Source: Betaproteobacteria bacterium
Lineage (GTDB): Bacteria > Pseudomonadota > Gammaproteobacteria > Burkholderiales > CAIKXV01
DNA length: 13,869 nucleotides
Reading direction: 5' to 3'
NCBI GenBank assembly: GCA_947456915.1
Contig: CANGUQ010000047.1
Span: 1-13,869, forward strand
The position numbers and the translations under genes are program-made. The notes beneath the pieces were generated by a model that was not told the origin of the DNA, searched no databases, and saw nothing but the letters and a program-made list of their open reading frames with translations. This document shows, piece by piece, positions 7,876-13,869 of the stretch (the stretch's first letter is position 1; every line of letters begins with the position of its first letter).

Positions 7876-8511
7876 ATGCCGCCCGCCACCGTCCTGATCG
7901 CCGAAGACCACACCCTCGTGCGCGAGGGCCTGAAGATGCTGCTCTCGCTCGATCCGGCGCTCGAGGTCACGGGCGACACCGGAAACGGCGCGCACGTGCT
8001 GGCACTGGTGGAACGGCTGCGCCCCGACCTGCTGCTCCTCGATCTCGACCTTCCGAACGGCCACGGCGTCGACATCGCGCGCGAGGTCAAGAACGGCTTT
8101 CCGGACACCAGGATCCTGATCCTGACCGGCATCCTCGACCCCGCCGCCATCCGGCGTGCGCTGGCGGCTGGCGCCGACGGCTACGTGGTCAAGCACGAGG
8201 ACAGCCAGGAGCTGCAGCGCGCGATCCCGGCGGTGCTGCGCGGTCTGTGCTACATCAGCCCGGCGGTTGCCGAAGTCGCCAATACCGTCAAGCCGACGTC
8301 GTCCGGGCTGACGCCGCGCCAGCTGGAAATCATTGCCCACCTGGTCCAGGGCAGGTCGAGCCAGGACATCGCCGCCATGCTGTCGCTGAGCGTGCACACC
8401 GTGCGCACCCATCGCCAGAACATCATGGAAAGGCTTGACGTGCACAACACGGCCGAGCTCACGGTGTGGGCCATGCGCAACCTGCCCCCCGACGTCTCGC
8501 AGCGGGGCTGA
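7876..8511 (+). CDS. NarL/LuxR-type response regulator
   Basis: A 211-residue two-component transcription regulator. The N-terminal receiver domain has the acidic pair Glu10/Asp11, the phospho-acceptor Asp56 in LLLLDLDLPNGHG, Thr84 in LILTG and Lys106 in GYVVKHED, so all phosphotransfer residues are present. The C-terminal LuxR helix-turn-helix begins at SGLTPRQLEIIAHLVQGRSS and continues through IAAMLSLSVHTVRTHRQNI, ending at AELTVWAM. Length is normal for the family. ATG 7876 is used; an in-frame GTG at 7864 would add four Pro-rich residues and cannot be excluded. It is transcribed away from the hybrid kinase gene and is its likely output partner. Its stop lies 333 bp upstream of the partner-switching operon, which it could regulate, though nothing in the sequence proves it. 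Confidence 0.93.
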   Translation: MPPATVLIAEDHTLVREGLKMLLSLDPALEVTGDTGNGAHVLALVERLRPDLLLLDLDLPNGHGVDIAREVKNGFPDTRILILTGILDPAAIRRALAAGADGYVVKHEDSQELQRAIPAVLRGLCYISPAVAEVANTVKPTSSGLTPRQLEIIAHLVQGRSSQDIAAMLSLSVHTVRTHRQNIMERLDVHNTAELTVWAMRNLPPDVSQRG

Positions 8512-8528
8512 GTGCACCCTGGCGGCGC

Positions 8529-8550
8529 CCATACTGCGTTTGCAGTATGG
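8529..8550. repeat. Perfect 9-bp inverted repeat after the response regulator gene
   Basis: CCATACTGC (8529-8537) and GCAGTATGG (8542-8550) are exact reverse complements around the 4-nt loop GTTT, starting 18 bp after the regulator stop. No T-run follows, so it is either an atypical terminator or transcript-end hairpin, or a dyad operator. It is more AT-rich than its surroundings. Confidence 0.55.
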
Positions 8551-8748
8551 CCTTCGCGACAGCTCGCGGTGACAATCAGCCGGCGCAGCGATTCGTGGCG
8601 GTCTGGCCAAGGCGCAGGTGGTGTCGCCATACCCGCGACGATGCGCCCCGTACCGGGCATGAGCTGGCAACCGGGTTCGCGTTGGCGAACCGGGCTGCGG
8701 TTCCCGACAGGCTGATCGCGGTGGCTGAACCATCGTGTCCCGAAGGCG

Positions 8749-8764
8749 CGTGATCGCGATCACA
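8749..8764. promoter_or_regulatory. CRP/FNR-family-type operator upstream of partner-switching operon
   Basis: CGTGA-TCGCGA-TCACA matches the CRP consensus TGTGA-N6-TCACA at 9 of 10 positions, and the inner 14 bp (8750-8763) are a perfect palindrome. It ends 80 nt before the operon's first ATG, a reasonable place for activator binding. The exact regulator (CRP/Vfr-like or another family member) is inferred only. Confidence 0.45.
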
Positions 8765-8844
8765 TAGTCGATCGACCGCGCCCCGCCCCTCGAGCGCAAC
8801 ACGCTCCTCCCCGCGGCCGGAACCTCCAGCAGTTCTCCCGCACC

Positions 8845-9252
8845 ATGAAGTCACGATATGTATTCACGATACGCAACGCCACCCAGCTCCGCGCGTTGAC
8901 GAAGGCGGTGGACGAGATGGAAAGCCAGGCGCAAATCGACAAGACGGTCGCGGTCGACCTGAAGATCATCCTCGACGAGTTGCTGAGCAACGCGTTGCAG
9001 TACGGGTCTGGATCTGCCTCGAGCAGCGCGGAGGTCGTCCTGACGACGCAAGGCGGCGGGGTTGAGGTCGAGATCACCAACGATGGCATTGCGTTCGACC
9101 CGACTACCTACCGCCCGGAGCCCTTAACCACCGAGACGGCGAGCGAGCGTACTGGCGCGCTTGGGCTGTTGTTCGTGCGCAACCTCGTCACCGACTGGCA
9201 CTACAGCCGCCAGGGTGGGCTCAACCGGCTCGTCATCCGGCGTATGGCCTGA
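8845..9252 (+). CDS. RsbW-like anti-sigma factor / serine protein kinase
   Basis: A 135-residue cytosolic GHKL ATPase of the RsbW/SpoIIAB type. Such proteins bind and inhibit a sigma factor or other client, and phosphorylate their STAS antagonist. Seen: the N-box DELLSNALQYG (44-54, with Glu45 and metal-binding Asn49), the G1 box NDGIAFDP (79-86, Asp80), and the G2-like GALGLLFVRNLVTDWHYS (104-121) followed by GGLNRLVIRR. Length is normal. It starts the operon, with 5 bp before the STAS gene. The ATP-binding residues look intact, so kinase activity is expected on the adjacent STAS protein. The client is unknown because no sigma-factor gene is present. The ATG at 8845 has no strong ribosome-binding site. 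Confidence 0.9.
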   Translation: MKSRYVFTIRNATQLRALTKAVDEMESQAQIDKTVAVDLKIILDELLSNALQYGSGSASSSAEVVLTTQGGGVEVEITNDGIAFDPTTYRPEPLTTETASERTGALGLLFVRNLVTDWHYSRQGGLNRLVIRRMA

Positions 9253-9257
9253 CGGCG

Positions 9258-9623
9258 ATGACCTCCTTGTCCGAAGTGAACTTGACCGAACTTCGCGCCG
9301 AAGATGCGCTCGTCGTCGAGCTTGCGGGCTTCGTTGACAGCGCAAACGCGGCGGGGGTCCAGCAGCGGCTGATGGCCGTCGTCGCACGTGGCGATTGCAA
9401 CATCGTGCTCGACCTGGACCAGCTCGAGTACATGAGCAGCGCGGGGTTTCGCATCCTTCTTCTGCTCAGCCGCGCCGTGGGCGGGGCGGGCGGGAAGCTG
9501 GCCATCTGCGGGCTGCGAGGGCGCATCCGATCGCTGTTCGAGCTCGGGGGCTTTCTCGATCTGCTGCCTGTCTTTCCTTCGAAGAACGACGCGATCGCCT
9601 GGTTCCACGGCACGGCAAGGTGA
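9258..9623 (+). CDS. RsbV/SpoIIAA-like STAS-domain anti-sigma factor antagonist
   Basis: A 121-residue single STAS domain. In partner switching the unphosphorylated form binds the RsbW-like kinase and frees its client; phosphorylation by the kinase blocks this and a PP2C phosphatase reverses it. Seen: the N-terminal strand ALVVELAGFVDSANA, IVLDLDQLEYMSSAGFRILL with the phospho-site motif SSAG, KLAICGLRGRIRSLFELGGF, and a C-terminal helix. Aligning SSAG to the DSSG of Bacillus SpoIIAA places the acceptor at Ser61 (Ser58 in SpoIIAA). It follows the kinase gene by 5 bp, and its TGA overlaps the GTG start of the permease-like gene by 4 bp, so translational coupling is likely. Confidence 0.92.
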   Translation: MTSLSEVNLTELRAEDALVVELAGFVDSANAAGVQQRLMAVVARGDCNIVLDLDQLEYMSSAGFRILLLLSRAVGGAGGKLAICGLRGRIRSLFELGGFLDLLPVFPSKNDAIAWFHGTAR

Positions 9624-11320
9624 TCGGTCATGGCCGGTCCCCGGATCTCCTGTACGGCGTCGACGAGCGACCGCCGCCGCTCATCGCCGGACTGACCGCT
9701 CTTCAGCTTCTGGCGCTTCAGCTGGCCTATTTCGCGGTGCCGCTCGCCGTCGCTCGCGCGGCCGGGCTCGATACGGAGCAGACGCTTGGCTTCATCCAGA
9801 TCTCCTGGATCGCGCTCGGCGCTGCGACACTGCTGCAATGTCTTGGTGCCGGACCGTTCGGCTCCCGTTTCCTGGTAGTGCCGGTCCACAGTGCCGTGTA
9901 TCTCGGCCCGGGGCTGGCCGCCCTGAATCAGGGTGGGTTGCCGCTGCTTGCGGGCTGTTTCCTGATTGCCGGCACCGTCGAGATCACGCTGGGGCTGCTG
10001 TTTCGCCGCCTGCGGTGGGTCTTTGCGCCGGAGCTGGTCGGGCTCGTGGTGCTGCTGGCCGGACTGTCCGCCGGCTATGCCGCGGTGGCGCTCTTCCAGC
10101 AGGCCGCAGTGGACGAGCCGATGGCGGGCGTCGTCATGGTCGGCGGTGCTGCCCTCTTCGGATCGGTCGTGGCGGCGGTCATCACGGATGGCGTACTCCG
10201 ACGTAATGCAGCGCTGTTCGGCATGGGAATGGGATGCCTGCTGGCCGCGGCACTTGGCACGATCGACCTGTCCCACCTGAAGGGTGCCTCGCTTCTGCGT
10301 GCGCCGGCGCTTCCCCTTGCCGCGCCCAGCTTCGCTCCGGAGTTCCTGCCGCTCTTTGCGGTCTGCGCCATCGTCGCAGGCTTCAAGGCGATGGGGGCCA
10401 TCGCGGCGGCGCAGCGCGCGAACGACCTCGGCTGGGTCCGACTCGAAGTGAACACCGTCCGGCGCGGGGTGGCTGCGGACGGTGCCGGCACAATACTGGC
10501 TGGTGCGCTCGGTACGGTCGGCACGAATGCGGCGACCTCCTCCGTTGGGCTGTCGATGGCGGCGGGCGTCACCAGCCGCGTGGTTGCACTCCCGCTGGCA
10601 GGCCTGTGCTTCCTCGCCGGGCTCTCCGGCAGCGTCGCCGTCCTGCTTGCTGCGGTTCCCAATGCGGTGATCGCGGCGACACTTCTCTTCTCCTCCGTGT
10701 TCACCTGCATTCAGGGGATGCAGATCCTGACGTCCCGTCTGCTCGACCAGAGGCGCAGCATCGTCGTGGGACTTCCGTTCGTGGTGGCGGTCGCGATGGA
10801 GGCGAGGCCGGGCCTGATCCTGGAAGGCGCGACGGCCGCCGGCCTCGCCAGCGGGGTCCTGCTCTGCGTCGGTCTGCTCGGTGCGCTCGTGCTGCATACC
10901 CTCTCGAGGTACGGCATCCAGCAGCGGCAGTCCTTGCTCGTCGAGCCTGGTCCCGGCGCGATCGCCGAGGCATGTCGGGCGCTTGCCCTCTTCGGCCAGG
11001 TGCAGGGCGCGCGTGCGCAGGTCGTGGAGCGGGCGAGCACGGCGCTCGCCGAGGCGCTGGAACTCATCCGCGGCGCCGGACTCGCCGACGGACCGATCGC
11101 CGTCGAACTCGCATTCGACGAGTTCAACCTCGACGTCGAGCTCCGCTACGAGGGCCGGGCACCGACCTTCGAGGGACCGTCACCTGATGCGCGCGCAATG
11201 CTCGACGATCCTGATGCGGAAGCCAGGCTGGCCTCCTTCGTCGTACGCCGCGAAACCGACAGGCTTGACGTACAGCGACGCGACAGCACCGTACACCTCG
11301 CGCTGCACTGGGAACATTGA
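9620..11320 (+). CDS. NCS2-family permease homologue with RsbW-like C-terminal domain, probably a receptor
   Basis: A 566-residue protein. Start GTG 9620 overlaps the previous stop (GTGA) and is the only start close to the first membrane segment. Residues about 20-430 are a multi-span domain of the uracil/xanthine permease (NCS2/NAT) family. The usual transport residues are changed: the TM8 motif commonly (V)E-T-x-G-D reads FKAMGAI (Lys256 and Ala260 replace the acidic residues), the signature QNxG....T reads SSVGLSMAA (307-315), and the TM1 QH pair is absent. Residues about 444-566 are soluble (VELAFDEFNLDVELRYEG, then LASFVVRRETDRL) and resemble the tail of an RsbW-type ATPase fold, without its N-box Asn or Gly-rich G2. 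I infer a ligand sensor or scaffold for the partner switch; residual transport cannot be excluded. The Amt-phosphatase gene follows by 12 bp. Confidence 0.85.
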   Translation: MIGHGRSPDLLYGVDERPPPLIAGLTALQLLALQLAYFAVPLAVARAAGLDTEQTLGFIQISWIALGAATLLQCLGAGPFGSRFLVVPVHSAVYLGPGLAALNQGGLPLLAGCFLIAGTVEITLGLLFRRLRWVFAPELVGLVVLLAGLSAGYAAVALFQQAAVDEPMAGVVMVGGAALFGSVVAAVITDGVLRRNAALFGMGMGCLLAAALGTIDLSHLKGASLLRAPALPLAAPSFAPEFLPLFAVCAIVAGFKAMGAIAAAQRANDLGWVRLEVNTVRRGVAADGAGTILAGALGTVGTNAATSSVGLSMAAGVTSRVVALPLAGLCFLAGLSGSVAVLLAAVPNAVIAATLLFSSVFTCIQGMQILTSRLLDQRRSIVVGLPFVVAVAMEARPGLILEGATAAGLASGVLLCVGLLGALVLHTLSRYGIQQRQSLLVEPGPGAIAEACRALALFGQVQGARAQVVERASTALAEALELIRGAGLADGPIAVELAFDEFNLDVELRYEGRAPTFEGPSPDARAMLDDPDAEARLASFVVRRETDRLDVQRRDSTVHLALHWEH

Positions 11321-11332
11321 AGGTACGGGATC

Positions 11333-13501
11333 ATGCCCAGTACGCCACTTGACATCGCATGGGTACTCAGCGCCACGGCCTTGGTGCTTTTCATGCAGGC
11401 TGGCTTTCTCTGCCTGGAATGCGGGCTGGTCCGCGCGAAGAACAACATCAACGTCGCCATCAAGAACCTGGCCGATTGGCTGATCGCCGGGCTGCTGTTC
11501 TATCTCTTTGCTTTCGAGCTCATGTTCGGCGATAGCCATTTCGGCCTGATCGGCTCGAGCATCGGCCCTTTCACGGGGGAGGGCGCGGGACCGATCGCCT
11601 TCTTTCTGTTTCAACTCGCCTTCTGCGGCACAGCCGTAACCGTCGTCTCCGGCGCGGTGGCGGAGCGGATGCGCTTCGGCGCCTATTGCGCCGTCGTAGC
11701 CCTGGCTGGCGGTCTGATCTACCCGCTGTTCGGCCACTGGGCATGGGGGGGCGTCGCGCCTGGCAGCACGCCCGGCTGGCTCAAGGGCTTGGGCTTTCTC
11801 GATTTCGCGGGGTCGACCGTGGTGCACTCGATCGGCGGCTGGGTCGCGCTTGCAGCGATACTGTTTACCGGCCCTCGTATCGGCCGCTTCGGCCCGGGGG
11901 AGCGGCCGATCGAGCCCAGCAACCTGCCGGTCGCTGCACTCGGCATCTTCATCCTGCTGCTCGGCTGGATGGGGTTCAACGGCGGCAGCACGCTCGGCGT
12001 GACGGAGGGTCTACCGAAGGTCATTCTGAACACCCTTCTCGCGGCTATCGCCGGAGGACTCGCTTCCCTCGCGGCATCGGTGCTGCACAAGGGTTACCCG
12101 GAACCGCTGGCGATCCTGAACGGAACGCTCGCCGGGCTGGTCGCGGTGACCGCCTCCTGCAACATCGTCTCCGCGCCGTCGGCACTTGTGATCGGGGCGA
12201 TCGGTGGTGTGGTTGCTCTGGCCGTGTCAGCGCTGCTCGTGCGGTGCCGGATCGACGATGCGATCGGGGCCGTTCCGGTGCATCTCGGCGCTGGGCTCTG
12301 GGGAACTCTCGCAGTCGCGATGTTCGCAGACCCTGCCCTGCTGCCCGCGGGAGATCGTCTGACGCAGTTGGGTATCCAGGCGCTCGGATGTGCGGCCGCC
12401 GCGGTCGCCGGCCTCGGCCTCGCTCTGCCCGCACTCTGGCTGATCGGTCGCCTCGTTCGACTGCGTGTGGACCCAGCGGCCGAGCAGATCGGGCTCAACG
12501 TATCGGAGCATCGTGCCTCCACGGCGCTGCATGATCTGGTGACGGACATGCAGCGTCAGAGCGAAAGCGGCGACTTCCGTGCCGCGGTCGCCATCGAGCC
12601 GCACACGGAGGCCGGGATCATCGCGCGCTACTATAACCGTGTACTGGAACGTTTCAACGAAGTGAACGGCTCGCTCGAAACCGCCCTGCAGGATCTGCGC
12701 GAGGCCGAACTGCGTACCCGGCGTCATCTCGAGCGAATCAACGACGAGATCCGCGCGGCGCAGGAGATACAACTGGGTCTCGTGCCCGCCAGCTTTCCGC
12801 CGCCCGTACCGGAAAGGCCGGTCAGGCTCGCTGGCTTCATGATGCCGGCGCGCATCGTCGGGGGAGACTTCTACGACTTCTTCTTCGGTGCAGATCATGG
12901 CTGGGTGGTCATCGGCGACGTCGCGGACAAGGGCATGGCAGCCGCGCTGTTCATGGCCCGCTGCAAGTCCGTCGTGCGGCTCGCGGCGAACGTGGCTGCG
13001 TCCTATGGCCACTCGCCGGATCCGGGGGAGCTGATGCAGACGGTCAATTCCGAGCTGTGCCAAGGCAATCCGAACCTGATGTTCGTGACCCTGTTTCTGG
13101 CCCGCATGGATCTCGCGACCGGCGACATCGTCTACTGCAACGCCGGCCATCCGGATCCGCTGAAGATCTGCGCCGACGGCGCCGTGATGCCGCTCACCAC
13201 ACGCGCGTGCCCTCCCGTCGGGGTGAGTCCGTCGGTCGGCTACCAGCAGTTCCGCACCCGGCTCGGCCCGGGGGACGTCCTTGTCATGTTCACCGATGGC
13301 GTCACCGAAGCCAGGGGTCCTGACGACGAGCAGTTCGGCGAAGACCGGCTGCGCGCGTTGCTCGAGGCATCCGCGGCAGCCTCCCCGAGCGATCTCGCAA
13401 GCTGCGTGAAGACGCGTGTCATCAGCTTCACCGGCGAGCGCGAGTTGGCCGACGACGTCACCCTTCTCGCCTTGCGCCGCGAACCGGTCAGTGGTGTGTG
13501 A
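11333..13501 (+). CDS. Ammonium channel (Amt) - SpoIIE/RsbU-type PP2C phosphatase fusion
   Basis: A 722-residue inner-membrane protein. Residues 1 to about 378 form an Amt domain with about 11 membrane helices and conserved conduction residues: Phe97 and Phe215 (gate), Trp138, Asp157 in LDFAGSTVVH, twin His165 and His317, and Ser219. A cytosolic linker follows (IGLNVSEHRASTALHDL at 386-402, and EPHTEAGIIARYYNRVLERF at 422-441), then a coiled coil (about 440-476). Residues about 477-715 are a SpoIIE/RsbU PP2C phosphatase with EIQLGLVP, GGDFYDF (Asp512), GDVADKGMAAALFMA (Asp529), YCNAGHP, FTDGVTEAR (Asp655) and DDVTLLAL (Asp708), so the metal ligands are complete. By analogy with known Amt-kinase and Amt-GGDEF fusions it should sense ammonium and dephosphorylate the operon's STAS protein. 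ATG 11333 is preceded by AAGG about 10 nt upstream. Confidence 0.95.
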   Translation: MPSTPLDIAWVLSATALVLFMQAGFLCLECGLVRAKNNINVAIKNLADWLIAGLLFYLFAFELMFGDSHFGLIGSSIGPFTGEGAGPIAFFLFQLAFCGTAVTVVSGAVAERMRFGAYCAVVALAGGLIYPLFGHWAWGGVAPGSTPGWLKGLGFLDFAGSTVVHSIGGWVALAAILFTGPRIGRFGPGERPIEPSNLPVAALGIFILLLGWMGFNGGSTLGVTEGLPKVILNTLLAAIAGGLASLAASVLHKGYPEPLAILNGTLAGLVAVTASCNIVSAPSALVIGAIGGVVALAVSALLVRCRIDDAIGAVPVHLGAGLWGTLAVAMFADPALLPAGDRLTQLGIQALGCAAAAVAGLGLALPALWLIGRLVRLRVDPAAEQIGLNVSEHRASTALHDLVTDMQRQSESGDFRAAVAIEPHTEAGIIARYYNRVLERFNEVNGSLETALQDLREAELRTRRHLERINDEIRAAQEIQLGLVPASFPPPVPERPVRLAGFMMPARIVGGDFYDFFFGADHGWVVIGDVADKGMAAALFMARCKSVVRLAANVAASYGHSPDPGELMQTVNSELCQGNPNLMFVTLFLARMDLATGDIVYCNAGHPDPLKICADGAVMPLTTRACPPVGVSPSVGYQQFRTRLGPGDVLVMFTDGVTEARGPDDEQFGEDRLRALLEASAAASPSDLASCVKTRVISFTGERELADDVTLLALRREPVSGV

Positions 13502-13579
13502 CTGCACCCGGTGGCGCGCGCGCCGCATGCAGCCCTCGATCCATGGCTTACGGAACAACCTGCCAAGCAAGGCCGCCGA

Positions 13580-13869
13580 TTTCTGCTTGGCGAACGCCGG
13601 GGGCTCGGTGAGGCGGTTGCCCAGCTGGTCGTAGGTGCAGCTGAACGTGCCGATCGGCCGATCGGGCGCGCGACGCTCACCAGCCGGCCCATGCGGTCGC
13701 AGGTCGACTGCGTGACCTTGCCCAGCGCATCGCGCACGCGCGTGCCTGAGTGGCTGGCCCGTTTCTGCCGCAACCGGTGGTTTTCGGCGGGCGTATCGAC
13801 GAAGGCCCGCGGGTAGCGTGCACAGTTCCCGCCTGTTCCCGGGCCACACGGCCGAACACCATGCACGCC
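13580..13869 (-). pseudogene. RHS/YD-repeat protein fragment, frameshifted and cut by window end
   Basis: The minus strand carries RHS-type YD-repeat sequence in two frames. Read from the window end: VDTPAENH, then DALGKVTQSTCDRMGRLVSV (13731-13672) in one frame, then IGTFSCTYDQLGNRLTE in another (about 13652-13599), ending near PPAFAKQK. The break coincides with an exact 8-bp tandem duplication, GCCGATCG twice at 13649-13664. Deleting one copy joins the frames as VARPIGTFSCTYDQLGNRLTE. RHS proteins are large polymorphic surface or secreted toxins, so this is only a small decayed piece. Its 3' end approaches the convergent Amt-phosphatase gene, whose stop is 78 bp away. The rest of the gap (13502-13579) holds no recognisable gene or terminator. 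Confidence 0.7.

Larger units (their letters stand above)
8512..8844. other. 333-bp intergenic region with hairpins and a CRP-like palindrome
   Basis: There is no convincing gene between the response regulator and the partner-switching operon. The stretch holds a 9-bp inverted repeat (8529-8550), a 7-bp hairpin GGTTCGC/GCGAACC with a GTTG loop (8674-8691), and a CRP-type palindrome (8749-8764). No clear -10/-35 pair is visible near the operon start, and the first operon gene has only a weak ribosome-binding site. Confidence 0.6.

Noticed and set aside
8674..8691. 7-bp hairpin GGTTCGC/GCGAACC as a terminator.
   Set aside because: No T-run on either strand and too short in GC-rich DNA to stand alone.
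9233..10897. A 554-residue minus-strand frame over the STAS and NCS2-like genes.
   Set aside because: Arg/Gln/Asp-rich composition, no family resemblance, and it opposes well-supported genes.
9620..11320. Calling the NCS2-like protein a uracil or xanthine permease.
   Set aside because: The substrate and signature residues expected of functional members are replaced, so a substrate name is not supported.
12227..13579. Long minus-strand frame under the Amt-phosphatase gene.
   Set aside because: It is antisense to the intact Amt-PP2C gene; only its first part near the right edge shows RHS-like repeats.

Overview
The window is GC-rich and reads like a beta-proteobacterial chromosome, probably Burkholderiales-like. 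The reasons are two Bug/TctC-type periplasmic binding proteins, a MmgE/PrpD enzyme, a FadL-type porin and the strongly GC-biased codon use. No rRNA, tRNA, CRISPR array or complete insertion sequence is visible. The taxonomic placement is inferred from gene content only.

Left part (1-5846) is a catabolic or uptake neighbourhood. It holds a Bug-family binding protein cut by the window start, a 189-bp remnant of an IS21-type istB gene, a MmgE/PrpD family gene, and a second Bug-family gene on the opposite strand whose stop codon overlaps that of MmgE/PrpD. A 426-bp stretch without a recognised gene follows. After it come a broken acyl-CoA thioesterase (hotdog fold) with two compensating indels, and an intact OmpP1/FadL-type outer-membrane channel starting 8 bp after the thioesterase frame ends.

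Middle part (5977-8511) is a divergent two-component pair: a membrane-bound hybrid histidine kinase/receiver protein on the minus strand and a NarL/LuxR-type response regulator on the plus strand, with 48 bp between the chosen start codons.

Right part (8845-13501) is the most interesting. It is a compact four-gene operon, with junctions of +5, -4 and +12 bp: (1) an RsbW-like anti-sigma/serine kinase; (2) an RsbV-like STAS antagonist with a phosphorylatable Ser; (3) an NCS2 (uracil/xanthine permease) homologue that has lost the usual substrate and signature residues and carries a soluble C-terminal domain resembling a degenerate RsbW ATPase fold; (4) an ammonium-channel (Amt) domain with intact twin His, fused through a linker and coiled coil to a complete SpoIIE/RsbU-type PP2C phosphatase. 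Kinase, antagonist and phosphatase together form a full partner-switching module whose phosphatase is built into an Amt channel. The working model is that the Amt domain, perhaps together with the NCS2-like protein, senses ammonium or another small nitrogenous ligand. It would then control dephosphorylation of the STAS protein and so release the client of the RsbW-like protein. No sigma factor or other client lies in the window. A near-perfect CRP-type palindrome lies 81 bp upstream of the operon.

The right edge (about 13580-13869, minus strand) holds a decayed RHS/YD-repeat gene fragment. Its reading frame is broken by an exact 8-bp tandem duplication, and removing one copy restores the frame.
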